DNA from: Micromonospora inositola
GTDB taxonomy: Bacteria; Actinomycetota; Actinomycetes; Mycobacteriales; Micromonosporaceae
Length of the DNA: 64,000 nt
NCBI RefSeq assembly: GCF_900090285.1
Contig: NZ_LT607754.1
Span: forward strand, 2,666,001 to 2,730,000
Direction of reading: 5' to 3'
Below are positions 49,489 to 59,389 of the stretch, piece after piece; the stretch's first letter is position 1; every line of letters begins with the position of its first letter. The notes beneath the pieces are model-generated. The model ran no database searches, was not told where the DNA came from, and saw only the letters and a program-made list of their open reading frames with translations. The position numbers and the translations under genes are program-made.

Positions 49489-50598
49489 TCAGGCCGTGGA
49501 CACCCGGCGCAGGAAGCGGCCCGCCAGGTCGGTGATCTGGTCCGCGTCCAGCTCCAGGGCCGGGCCGGCGACCGTCACCTCGGCCGTCGCCACGCCGGGC
49601 ACCTCGGTGTCGCGCCAGCCGCTGACGAACCAGGCCTTCTCCTCCTCGGCGAGCGCGAGGTTGGCGTCGTTCAGGGCGTCCGCCGGGTGGGGCAGCCAGA
49701 GCCGGAACTGGTGGGTGTGCGGCGGCGCCGGGTGGACCCGGGCGCCCGGCAGCCCGGCCAGCGCCTCCGCCACGCGCTTCGCGTGGGCGACGTAGCCGGG
49801 CAGCCGGGGCAGCTCGCGGTCCAGGCCGGCCAGGGCGGCCAGCGCCGCCGGCCACTGCTGGAACAGGTTGCCGCCGTAGCGGTGCCGCCAGGCCCGGGCG
49901 TAGCGGACCAGCTCGGCCGTGCCGGCGAGGGCCGCGCCCGAGTGGCCGCCGAGGGATTTGTAGAACGAGACGTAGGTGCTGTCCGCCAGCCCGGCGACCT
50001 CGGCCGGCGAGCGCCCAAGGTGGACGGTGGACTCCCAGAGCCGGGCACCGTCCAGGTGCACCCGGAAGCCACGGTCCCGGGCCGCCCCGACCACCGAGAC
50101 CAGCTCGTCCCAGCTGGGCAGGACGAAACCCGCGTCCCGCAGCGGCAGCTCCAGCAGCAGGGTGCCGACCGGCTCGTCCAGCCCGGCGATCTCCTCGGCG
50201 GTCGGGTTGCGCGGCGCGCCCGTGGTCCGTACCGCACGCAGGCCGCCGAGCACGGCGTACGCGTCCCGCTCGTGCATCAGCGGGTGGCTCAGCGGGTGCA
50301 GGCCGACGGCGTCCCGGCCGGTCAGCTCCGCGCCGTACCGCATGGCGACCTGCTGGGCCATCGTGCCGGTGGGGAAGAACGCGACCGCCTCCGTGCCCAG
50401 CAGTTCGGCCACCCGGAGCTCCACCGCCTCGACCGCCCCGCCCTCGCCGTAGAAGTCGGGCAGCAGCTCGTCGGTCGCGGTCGCCCGGATCGTGTCGAGC
50501 TGCTCGGCCACCGATGCCGGCCGGACCCCGGCGAGCACGGTGTCGCAGGCGCGCAGCGCCGCCACCCGGCGGACCCGATCGGCGTACCCGTCGGTCAT
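49489..50598 (-). CDS. PLP-dependent beta-eliminating lyase / threonine aldolase family
   Basis: A 369-aa fold-type I PLP enzyme of the low-specificity threonine aldolase/tyrosine phenol-lyase group. The PLP lysine is in YVSFYKSLGGHSGA. The Asp that contacts the pyridine ring is in RVHLDGARLWES, and FFPTGTMAQQVAMR is the aldolase-like cofactor loop. It would cleave threonine or a related beta-hydroxy amino acid to glycine plus an aldehyde. ATG 50598 overlaps the stop of the aminotransferase (ATGA), so the two PLP enzymes are coupled. Confidence 0.88.
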   Translation of the reverse strand: MTDGYADRVRRVAALRACDTVLAGVRPASVAEQLDTIRATATDELLPDFYGEGGAVEAVELRVAELLGTEAVAFFPTGTMAQQVAMRYGAELTGRDAVGLHPLSHPLMHERDAYAVLGGLRAVRTTGAPRNPTAEEIAGLDEPVGTLLLELPLRDAGFVLPSWDELVSVVGAARDRGFRVHLDGARLWESTVHLGRSPAEVAGLADSTYVSFYKSLGGHSGAALAGTAELVRYARAWRHRYGGNLFQQWPAALAALAGLDRELPRLPGYVAHAKRVAEALAGLPGARVHPAPPHTHQFRLWLPHPADALNDANLALAEEEKAWFVSGWRDTEVPGVATAEVTVAGPALELDADQITDLAGRFLRRVSTA

Positions 50599-51782
50599 CG
50601 GTTCTCCTTCAGTCGGCGCAGCCGGACCACCGCCTCGGTCAGCACCTCGGGTCGCTTGCAGAAGGCGAACCGGACCAGCCGGCGGCCCGCCTCCGCGTCG
50701 TCGTAGAAGACCTGCGTCGGGACCGCCACCACGCCGCAGCGCTCGGGCAGCGACCGGCAGAACTCCACCCCGTCCCGGCCGCCCAACGGGGTGACGTCGG
50801 CGGTGACGAAGTAGGTCCCCTCCGGGGCGTACACCTCGAAGCCGGCGTCGGTGAGCCCGTCGACGAGCTGGTCCCGCCGCCGCCGCATGCTCTCGGCGAA
50901 CTCCGCGAAGTACGCGTCCGGCAGGGCCAGCGCCACGGCGACCGCCGGTTGCAGCGGGCCGGCGTTGACGAAGGTGAGGAACTGCTTGACCCGCAGCACC
51001 GCGGAGACCAGCGGCGCGGGCCCGCTCACCCAGCCGACCTTCCAGCCCGTGCAGGAGAACGTCTTGCCGGCCGAGGAGATCCGCAGCGTCCGCTCCCGCA
51101 TCCCGGAAAGCGTGGCCAGTGGCACGTGCGGTGCGGCGGCGTCGGGGAAGACCAGGTGCTCGTAGACCTCGTCGGTGACCGCGTAGGCGTCGTGCGCCCG
51201 GCAGAGCTCGGCAACCAGCGCCAGCTCGTCCGGGGTGAACACCTTGCCGGTCGGGTTGTGCGGGGAGTTGAGCAGCACCAGCCGGGTCCGCGGCCCGAAG
51301 GCGGCGCGCAGCTCCGCCGGGTCGAAGGCGTACCGGCCGTGGGCGCCGGGACGCAGCGTGACCGGGCGGCGGACCGCGCCGGCCAGCGCGATCGAGGCGG
51401 CGTACGAGTCGTAGTACGGCTCGAAGCAGACCACCTCGTCGCCCGGCTCGCAGAGCGCGAGGATGCTGGCGGCGATGGCCTCGGTGGCGCCCGCCGTCAC
51501 CACGATCTCGCGGTCCGGGTCGTACGCCAGGCCCCAGAACCGGCGCTGATGGGCGGCGACGGCCGCGCGCAGCGCCGGGATCCCCGGGCCCGGCGGGTAC
51601 TGGTTGTGGCCGGAGCGCAGCGCCTCGGCGGCCGCCGCCAGCATCTCCGGCGGACCGTCGGTGTCGGGGAACCCCTGCCCGAGGTTGACCGCGCCGGTAC
51701 GCACGGCGAGCGCGGACATCTCGGCGAAGATGGTGGTGCCGAACGGCCGCATCCGGGCAACCAGGGGGTCCGTCGTCGTCAC
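50595..51782 (-). CDS. PLP-dependent aminotransferase (class I/II)
   Basis: A 395-aa aspartate-aminotransferase-fold enzyme. Family features are NLGQGFPDTDGP, the SPHNPTGKVF substrate loop, VTDEVYEHLVF, and the PLP lysine in SSAGKTFSCTGWKVGW. It most resembles the kynurenine/methionine aminotransferase and N-succinyldiaminopimelate aminotransferase group; the exact substrate is not settled. GTG 51782 lies 7 bases after TAGGCT on the minus strand, which supports a leaderless start. Confidence 0.9.
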   Translation of the reverse strand: MTTTDPLVARMRPFGTTIFAEMSALAVRTGAVNLGQGFPDTDGPPEMLAAAAEALRSGHNQYPPGPGIPALRAAVAAHQRRFWGLAYDPDREIVVTAGATEAIAASILALCEPGDEVVCFEPYYDSYAASIALAGAVRRPVTLRPGAHGRYAFDPAELRAAFGPRTRLVLLNSPHNPTGKVFTPDELALVAELCRAHDAYAVTDEVYEHLVFPDAAAPHVPLATLSGMRERTLRISSAGKTFSCTGWKVGWVSGPAPLVSAVLRVKQFLTFVNAGPLQPAVAVALALPDAYFAEFAESMRRRRDQLVDGLTDAGFEVYAPEGTYFVTADVTPLGGRDGVEFCRSLPERCGVVAVPTQVFYDDAEAGRRLVRFAFCKRPEVLTEAVVRLRRLKENR

Positions 51783-51789
51783 GCGGGCC

Positions 51790-51795
51790 AGCCTA
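51790..51795 (-). promoter_or_regulatory. Leaderless -10 of the aminotransferase operon
   Basis: TAGGCT on the minus strand, then 7 bases, then GTG 51782. Confidence 0.55.
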
Positions 51796-51961
51796 CGGGC
51801 CGGCGCCGACGCCGCAAGCCCGCCGTCGACCACGCGACCACCGCGCCGGTGACCGTTCGTGATGGGTGGTATGTCCGGTCCTTCGGCGGTGTTCACCTGA
51901 TCGCTCAAATTCAGTGATCGTTTACCGGGCTTCCGCGCACGCACGATGAGCGAAACTGAGT

Positions 51962-51967
51962 TAGGCT
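51962..51967 (+). promoter_or_regulatory. Leaderless -10 of glmS
   Basis: TAGGCT, then 7 bases, then ATG 51975. It mirrors the divergent aminotransferase promoter. An imperfect palindrome around 51899-51920 (TGATCGCT...AGTGATCG) lies about 40 bases upstream. Confidence 0.55.
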
Positions 51968-51974
51968 CGGGGCC

Positions 51975-53888
<1,914 letters not shown>

Positions 53889-53905
53889 CCAGCTCCCGTC
53901 CGCTC

Positions 53906-53939
53906 CGGGGCCCCTCCACCGCCCGGTGGAGGGGCCCCG
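53906..53939 (+). terminator. Terminator after glmS
   Basis: A perfect 15-bp stem (53906-53920 with 53925-53939) and a 4-base loop GCCC. It lies between glmS and the convergent hydrolase gene, so it probably serves both. Confidence 0.85.
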
Positions 53940-53944
53940 CGCGT

Positions 53945-55606
53945 TCACCGGCCCAGCACGATCCGGGCCATCCCGTCCAGGGCGGGATTGCCGGGGTCCC
54001 AGTAGCCGGTGTGGCCGTACCGGCCGCTGGGGAAGGGTCGGCCGCCGAAACCCGGATCGCTCGGGTCGTGCCCGAACCACAGCTCGTGCCCGGCCCGGTC
54101 GAGCAGCGCCGCCGCCGGGCCGAGCGGCGTCGCGCCGAGCACCGCCCGGCGGGCCAGCTCGTCGGGCGGCCGGGCCAGCCGGATGACGTCGTCCGGCGCG
54201 GTGCTCGCCCACACCTGACCAGCCGGCATCCGCAGCTCGGCGGCGTGCGCCACGCCCACCCCGGGCGAGCCCACGAAGACCAGCGCGTCGACGCTCAACC
54301 CGTGGTCGCGGGCGGCCGTGCCCACCACCACCGACCCGTAGCTGTGCCCGAGCACGGTGTGCCGGGCCGGCGGCCCGTCGTGGGAGGCGCGCAGCCCCTC
54401 CTGGAACCGGTGCAGCGCCGGCCCCGCGTCCCGGGCCTGCCCGCCCCGCGCCGCCTCGTGGAGGAAATCCGGGGCGTCGTAGTCCAGCCAGAGCAGCGCC
54501 GCCGTCTCCTCGGCCGGGGCGAGCGCCGCGCAGCGGTCCAGCACCCGAGCGGCCCGGCCCAGCTCACCAGGGGCGTCGGCCAGGTCCGCGGTCATCCCCG
54601 GCACGTACGTCAGCACCGCGCCGGCCCGGTCCGGGTTGCCCAGCGCCACGATCGCCCGCCCGTCGCCGGCCGGGTCGAGCCCGAGCAGGTACGCCCGGGG
54701 TGGCCCCGGCGCGGCCAACCGCTCGGCGAGCGCGTCCAGCCCGCGCAGCGCCGCCGCGACCCGGGCCAGCCCGGCCACCTCCACCGCACCGAGGGGCGCC
54801 CGGCTCAGCAGCCCTCGCTGCCGCGCCAGCAGCGCCGCCCGCCGCGCGGCCAGCAGCAGCCGGTTGGCCTGGTCCCGAGCGGTCACCGGCACCCCGTCCA
54901 GGCGACCGACCAGGGCCGGCTCGTGCGCCACCAGCCACCGGCGCTCGGCCGGCGTGAGCCCCGCCCACCAGCGGCCCACCTCTGCCGGGCCGGCACCCGC
55001 CGGCGGCCGCCGGCCGGGCGGGACGCTCACCCAGCCCACGCCGGCCGCCGCCGACAGCTCGGCCAACCGGGCGGTCGCCTCCCGGTCCGCCGCCGCGGCC
55101 AGCTCCACCGCCCGTCGCACCGCCGCCGCCACCTGGGCCACCCCGGGGCCGACCCGCTCGGCGGGACGCGGCACCGCCGGATCCGCCCGGACCCGGCCCG
55201 CCCGGTCGACCAGCAGCCGGCCCTGGTCGGCCAGGGCGACGGCGGCGGCGAGCCGGGCCTTCGCCCCGCGCAACCGGGCGGCGAACTCGGCGAGCACCTG
55301 GTCGACCTCGATCAGCGCGGGCAGCACGTCGGTCAGCTCGGTGCGCAGCGCGGTGACCCGCTCCCGCGCCGCGTCGCCGGCCGCGCCGGACCAGGCCGGA
55401 CGCAGGCCGGCCACCCGGGCGTCCAGCCCGTCGGCCCGCCGGCCCATCGGGCGGGTCAGCCCACGCCAGGCCGCCCCGGCGGCGGCCCAGGCGGCCGGGT
55501 CGACGGACCAGAGCTGGGCGTACCCGACCGCCTCCGGCGGAGCGGCGGGGCCGGCGCCCGGGGGCGCGACGCGCCGGGCTGCCGAGGGCGCGGGGCGGCG
55601 GCTCAC
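53945..55606 (-). CDS. DUF1023-type alpha/beta hydrolase with WXG-like N-terminal helical domain
   Basis: A 553-aa protein. The N-terminal ~250 residues are helical and Ala-rich, with a WSG turn in LRPAWSGAAGDAARERV reminiscent of WXG100 proteins. The C-terminal ~300 residues are a DUF1023-type alpha/beta hydrolase with nucleophile elbow VLGHSYGSVVVG, an acid-region segment STAPDDVIRL and a catalytic-His region FGHDPSDPGFGG. No signal peptide is visible. GTG 55606 overlaps the stop of the 98-aa gene upstream (GTGA). This pairing suggests export by a type VII-like route or an envelope-lipid role, both inferences. Confidence 0.85.
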   Translation of the reverse strand: MSRRPAPSAARRVAPPGAGPAAPPEAVGYAQLWSVDPAAWAAAGAAWRGLTRPMGRRADGLDARVAGLRPAWSGAAGDAARERVTALRTELTDVLPALIEVDQVLAEFAARLRGAKARLAAAVALADQGRLLVDRAGRVRADPAVPRPAERVGPGVAQVAAAVRRAVELAAAADREATARLAELSAAAGVGWVSVPPGRRPPAGAGPAEVGRWWAGLTPAERRWLVAHEPALVGRLDGVPVTARDQANRLLLAARRAALLARQRGLLSRAPLGAVEVAGLARVAAALRGLDALAERLAAPGPPRAYLLGLDPAGDGRAIVALGNPDRAGAVLTYVPGMTADLADAPGELGRAARVLDRCAALAPAEETAALLWLDYDAPDFLHEAARGGQARDAGPALHRFQEGLRASHDGPPARHTVLGHSYGSVVVGTAARDHGLSVDALVFVGSPGVGVAHAAELRMPAGQVWASTAPDDVIRLARPPDELARRAVLGATPLGPAAALLDRAGHELWFGHDPSDPGFGGRPFPSGRYGHTGYWDPGNPALDGMARIVLGR

Positions 55607-55899
55607 CGGGGCACTCCGGCCAGGCGTCGGGCGGCGCGGTCGTCGACCGCCTCGTAGCCCTCCGCCGCGACGCGGATCGCGTCGGCGGTGCCCGCCACCC
55701 GGGCCGCCAGCGCCCCGCACCAGCGATGCACCGCCGACTCCAACTCGGCCAGCGCCACCCCGGCGCGCCAGCCCTCGGCCGGCACCACCAGCCCCGGCGT
55801 GCCGGCCAGCCCGCAGGCCAGCCGGTACGCGTCCTCCCCGAGCGACCGGGCGACCTCGCGCAGCAGTTCGAGCTCGACGGTCAACGGCACCTCGGTCAT
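55603..55899 (-). CDS. Small WXG100/EspC-like helical protein
   Basis: A 98-aa, mostly alpha-helical protein (VELELLREVARSLGEDAYRLA and AVHRWCGALAARVAGTADAIRVAAEGYEAVDD). The spacing of two helical segments and the YEAVDDRAA C-terminus resemble type VII secretion targets, though a classical WXG is not present. ATG 55899 has GGGGAG seven bases upstream. It is translationally coupled to the hydrolase gene and probably forms a complex with its N-terminal domain. Confidence 0.7.
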   Translation of the reverse strand: MTEVPLTVELELLREVARSLGEDAYRLACGLAGTPGLVVPAEGWRAGVALAELESAVHRWCGALAARVAGTADAIRVAAEGYEAVDDRAARRLAGVPR

Positions 55900-56122
55900 C
55901 GGCGGGCTCCCCGGCTCGGCTGCCGCCGACGGGACGTCGGGCGGCGGATCGACGCCCACCCCGGCGACGGGTCCGGGTCGGGCGGGCAACGGGGACGACG
56001 TTAGGCAACGGCCGCCCCCGGGCACCGGCCCTGTGGACGACGGGCGGTGGTCGTACCGGCGGATTGTCCACAGGCGTTGCCCATCGCGGACCCGGTGGCT
56101 AATCTGCGACCCCCACCGCCGG

Positions 56123-56128
56123 TAGGGT
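56123..56128 (+). promoter_or_regulatory. Leaderless -10 of acpS
   Basis: TAGGGT, then 7 bases, then GTG 56136. It decides the start against an in-frame GTG at 56127, which lies inside the hexamer. Confidence 0.6.
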
Positions 56129-56135
56129 GAGTGCC

Positions 56136-56504
56136 GTGATCGTGGCTGTCGGCATCGACGTCGTGCTGGTGGACCGGTTCGCCCGGGCCCTCGCCCGGAC
56201 GCCGCTGCTCGCCGACCGGCTCTTCACCGAGCCCGAGCGCTACACCCGTTCCGGCAACCCGCGCTCGCCGGAGTCGATGGCCGCCCGCTTCGCGGCCAAG
56301 GAGGCGGTGGCCAAGGCGCTCGGCGCCCCCGCCGGGCTGAGCTGGCACGACTGCGAGATCGTCCCGGACCCGGACGGCCGGCCCTGGCTGACCGTCTCCG
56401 GCACGGTCGCCGCCGCCTCGGCCGAGCGCGGGATCAACCGCTGGCATCTGTCGTTGTCGCACGACGGCGGGATCGCGTCGGCGATGGTGGTGGCGGAACG
56501 GTGA
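56136..56504 (+). CDS. acpS: Holo-[acyl-carrier-protein] synthase
   Basis: A 122-aa phosphopantetheinyl transferase that activates the acyl carrier protein of fatty acid synthesis. The Mg-binding Asp8 is in [11 protein letters not shown], and the second metal/CoA motif is [35 protein letters not shown] closes the active site. The length is standard. It begins a run of coupled housekeeping genes (nnr, alr, tsaE). Confidence 0.95.
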   Translation: MIVAVGIDVVLVDRFARALARTPLLADRLFTEPERYTRSGNPRSPESMAARFAAKEAVAKALGAPAGLSWHDCEIVPDPDGRPWLTVSGTVAAASAERGINRWHLSLSHDGGIASAMVVAER

Positions 56505-56546
56505 GCTGACCGGCGGGCCGACCCGCCGGGGATGGGACGGGCTGGC

Positions 56547-58016
56547 ATGAAACCGGTGTGGCGGGTCGGCGACGTACGCGCGGCGGAGGCGGGGCTGATG
56601 GCCACCCTCCCGCCCGGGACGCTGATGCAGCGGGCCGCCGCCGGGCTGGCCCGCCGCTGCGCGCTCCTCCTCTCCGACCGGGGCGGGGTCTACGGGGCCC
56701 GGGTGCTGCTGCTGGTCGGCTCCGGTGACAACGGCGGTGACGCCCTGTACGCGGGCGAGCGCCTGGCCCGGCGCGGGGCGGCCGTGTCGGCGCTGCTGCT
56801 CGCCCCTGGTCGGGCGCACGCCGAGGGGCTGGCCGCGTTCCGCGCCGCCGGCGGCCGGCTGGTCGACCGGCCGCCCGCCGTGGTCGACCTGGTGCTCGAC
56901 GGCATCGTCGGGATCGGCGGCACCGGCGGGCTGCGGGAGACCGCCGACCAGTTGGCGGCGAGCCTGCTCCGGTACTGCGGGCGGGACGGCGACCGGGCCG
57001 TCGTGGTGGCGGTGGACGTGCCGAGCGGCGTCGCCGTGGACACCGGGTACGTGCCGCTGACCGCGTCCGGCGGGCCGAGCGCGGTGCGCGCCGACGTGAC
57101 GGTGGCCTTCGGCGCGCTGAAGCCGGCGCTGGTGGTCGGCCCGGCGGCCGAGCTGGCCGGGCACGTCGAGCTGGTCGACATCGGGCTGGCGCCGTGGCTG
57201 CGCGGGTCGCCGGCGCTGCGGGTGACCGAGTGGTCGGACGTGGTCGACTGGTGGCCGCGGCTCGGCGCGTCCTCGGAGAAGTACACCCGGGGCGTGGTCG
57301 GGGTGGCGACCGGGTCGGCGACGTACCCGGGGGCGGCCGTGCTCTCGGTCGGTGGCGCGTTGGCCGGGCCGACCGGCATGGTCCGCTACGCCGGCGGGGC
57401 GCGCGCGGAGGTGCTGCACCAGCACCCGTCGGTGATCGCCACCGGCCGGGTCGCGGACGCCGGCCGGGTGCAGGCCTGGGTCTGCGGCTCCGGGCTGGGG
57501 ATCGGCGAGGAGTCGGCCGCCGAGCTGCGGGCGGTGCTGTCGGCGCCGGTGCCGGTGGTGCTCGACGCCGACGCGCTCACCCTGCTGGTGGACGGCAAGC
57601 TGGCCGACCGGCTGCGCGATCGGGACGCCCCGATCGTGGTGACCCCGCACGACCGGGAGTACGCCCGGCTCTGCGGCGAGAGCCCGGGCGTGGACCGGGT
57701 GGCGGCGGCGCTGCGGCTGGCCGCCTGGATGAACGCGGTGGTGCTGCTCAAGGGGGACCGCACGATCATCGGCACGCCGGGCGGCCGGGCGTACGTCAAC
57801 CCGACCGGCACCCCGGTGCTGGCCACCGGGGGCACCGGCGACGTGCTGGCCGGGCTGCTCGGCTCGCTGCTCGCCGCCGGGGTGCCGGCGGACCGGGCGG
57901 CCGCCGCGGCAGCGTACCTGCATGGGCTGGCCGGCCGGGAGGCCGCCCGGGGCGGTCCGGTGACCGCGCCCGACGTGGCCGCCGCCCTGCGCCCGGTGCT
58001 GGCCCGACTGCCCTGA
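56547..58016 (+). CDS. nnr: Bifunctional NAD(P)HX epimerase / ADP-dependent dehydratase
   Basis: A 489-aa metabolite-repair enzyme. Residues 1-210 are the NnrE epimerase (YjeF N-terminal domain; LLLVGSGDNGGDALYAGERL, VVAVDVPSGVAVDTG). The rest is the NnrD dehydratase with ribokinase fold (PGAAVLSVGGAL, VVLLKGDRTIIGTPGG and ATGGTGDVLAGLLG). Together they restore damaged NAD(P)H hydrates. ATG 56547 was preferred because the family N-terminus begins near MKPVWRVGDVRAAE; ATG 56532 would add five residues. Confidence 0.95.
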   Translation: MKPVWRVGDVRAAEAGLMATLPPGTLMQRAAAGLARRCALLLSDRGGVYGARVLLLVGSGDNGGDALYAGERLARRGAAVSALLLAPGRAHAEGLAAFRAAGGRLVDRPPAVVDLVLDGIVGIGGTGGLRETADQLAASLLRYCGRDGDRAVVVAVDVPSGVAVDTGYVPLTASGGPSAVRADVTVAFGALKPALVVGPAAELAGHVELVDIGLAPWLRGSPALRVTEWSDVVDWWPRLGASSEKYTRGVVGVATGSATYPGAAVLSVGGALAGPTGMVRYAGGARAEVLHQHPSVIATGRVADAGRVQAWVCGSGLGIGEESAAELRAVLSAPVPVVLDADALTLLVDGKLADRLRDRDAPIVVTPHDREYARLCGESPGVDRVAAALRLAAWMNAVVLLKGDRTIIGTPGGRAYVNPTGTPVLATGGTGDVLAGLLGSLLAAGVPADRAAAAAAYLHGLAGREAARGGPVTAPDVAAALRPVLARLP

Positions 58017-58085
58017 CCGCCCGGCCGGGCCGCGTCCGGCGGGCCGGACCGTGCGGCTGCGACCCGGCGTGATCACCGACGGAAG

Positions 58086-58091
58086 TACGCT
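58086..58091 (+). promoter_or_regulatory. -10 of alr
   Basis: TACGCT with 6 bases to ATG 58098. A GGAGG lies in that 6-base interval, too close to be a normal Shine-Dalgarno. Confidence 0.45.
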
Positions 58092-58097
58092 GGAGGC

Positions 58098-59216
58098 ATG
58101 TGGCAGTCGGAGGTGCGCGTCGACCTGGACGCGATCCGGGAGAACGTGGCCCGGTTGAAGTCGGGCACCAGCGCCGAGCTGATGGCGGTGGTGAAGGCCG
58201 ACGGGTACGGCCACGGCATGGTCCCGGCCGCCCGTGCCGCGCTCGACGCCGGGGCCGACTGGCTCGGTGTCTGCACCCTCGACGAGGCGTTGACCCTGCG
58301 CCGGGAGGGGATCACCGCGCCGGTGCTGGCCTGGCTGCTGAGCCCGGGGCTGCCGCTGCACGACGGGGTCGCCGTCGGCGTGGACCTGGGCTGCGCCAGC
58401 CTGCCGCAGCTGGACGAGATGATCGAGGCGAGCCGGCGCGCGGACCGCCCGGCCCGCCTGCACCTGAAGATCGACACCGGGTTGTCCCGGGGCGGGGCCA
58501 CCGTCGCCGACTGGCCCACCCTGCTGGAGGCCGCCGCCAAGGCCCAGGCCGACGGCCTGGTCGAGGTGGTCGGCGTGTGGAGCCACTTCGTGTACGCGGA
58601 CTCACCCGGCCACCCCACCACGGACCGGCAGCTCGCCGTCTTCCACGAGGGGCTGGCCATGGTCGAGCGGGCCGGGTTGCGCCCGCGCTACCGGCACCTG
58701 GCCAACTCCGCCGCCACGCTGACCCGCCCGGACACCCACTTCGACCTGGTCCGCCCGGGGCTGGCGATCTACGGCCTCTCCCCGGTGGCAGGCGAGCGGT
58801 ACGGGCTGCGCCCGGCGATGACCGCCCGGGCCCGGGTGATGCTGACCAAGCGGGTGCCGGCCGGCACCGGCGTCTCGTACGGCCACACCTACCTCACCGA
58901 GCGGGAGGCGAACCTGGCGGTGGTGCCGCTCGGCTACGCCGACGGGGTGCCCCGGCACGCCTCCAACACCGGCCCGGTGCAGCTCGGCGGCAAGCGGCGG
59001 ACCATCTCCGGCCGGGTCTGCATGGACCAGTTCGTGCTGGACTGCGGCGACGACGAGGTGGCCGCCGGTGACGTGGCGACGCTCTTCGGCAGCGGCGCGG
59101 ACGGCGAGCCCACCGCCGACGACTGGGCCGAGGCGGTCGGCACCATCAACTACGAGATCGTGACCCGGTTCGGCGGGGTCCGGGTGCCCCGCGTCTTCGA
59201 CGGCGAGCGGGCGTGA
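58098..59216 (+). CDS. alr: Alanine racemase
   Basis: A 372-aa fold-type III PLP enzyme that makes D-alanine for peptidoglycan. The PLP lysine is K33 in VVKADGYGHG. The catalytic tyrosine is in GVSYGHTY. RVCMDQF and the R/H-rich substrate gate (RYRHLANSAATL, HFDLVRPGLAIYG) are present. The stop TGA (59214-59216) is the first part of the 59-bp repeat array, whose GTG begins one base earlier. Confidence 0.97.
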   Translation: MWQSEVRVDLDAIRENVARLKSGTSAELMAVVKADGYGHGMVPAARAALDAGADWLGVCTLDEALTLRREGITAPVLAWLLSPGLPLHDGVAVGVDLGCASLPQLDEMIEASRRADRPARLHLKIDTGLSRGGATVADWPTLLEAAAKAQADGLVEVVGVWSHFVYADSPGHPTTDRQLAVFHEGLAMVERAGLRPRYRHLANSAATLTRPDTHFDLVRPGLAIYGLSPVAGERYGLRPAMTARARVMLTKRVPAGTGVSYGHTYLTEREANLAVVPLGYADGVPRHASNTGPVQLGGKRRTISGRVCMDQFVLDCGDDEVAAGDVATLFGSGADGEPTADDWAEAVGTINYEIVTRFGGVRVPRVFDGERA

Positions 59217-59389
59217 GCGCGAGGAGTGAGCCGGGGTTGCGAGCCCCGCAGTCGCGAGCCGAGGTAGCACCGTGAGCGCGAGGAGTGAGCCGGGGTTGCG
59301 AGCCCCGCAGTCGCGAGCCGAGGTAGCACCGTGAGCGCGAGGAGTGAGCCGGGGTTGCGAGCCCCGCAGTCGCGAGCCCAGGTGGCACC
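59213..59389 (+). repeat. Three tandem 59-bp coupled mini-ORF repeats
   Basis: Units start at 59213, 59272 and 59331. The first two are identical and the third differs at two positions near its end. Each begins GTGAGCGCGAGGAGTGAGC and contains a small GGGGTT-gcg-AGCCCC hairpin. Each reads as a 20-codon frame (MSARSEPGLRAPQSRAEVAP in the first two) whose TGA overlaps the next GTG. The first GTG overlaps the alr stop and the last GTGA is the start of the hydrolase gene at 59390. An AGGT Shine-Dalgarno-like stretch sits near the end of each unit. A fourth unit occurs at 63040. Confidence 0.95.

Noticed and set aside
51895..51974. glmS ribozyme or riboswitch
   Set aside because: The -10 lies 7 bases before the ATG, so there would be no leader RNA to hold a ribozyme, and no core motif is present.
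59213..59389. CRISPR-like array
   Set aside because: The three repeats are directly contiguous with no unique spacers, and a related single copy occurs elsewhere at a gene junction.
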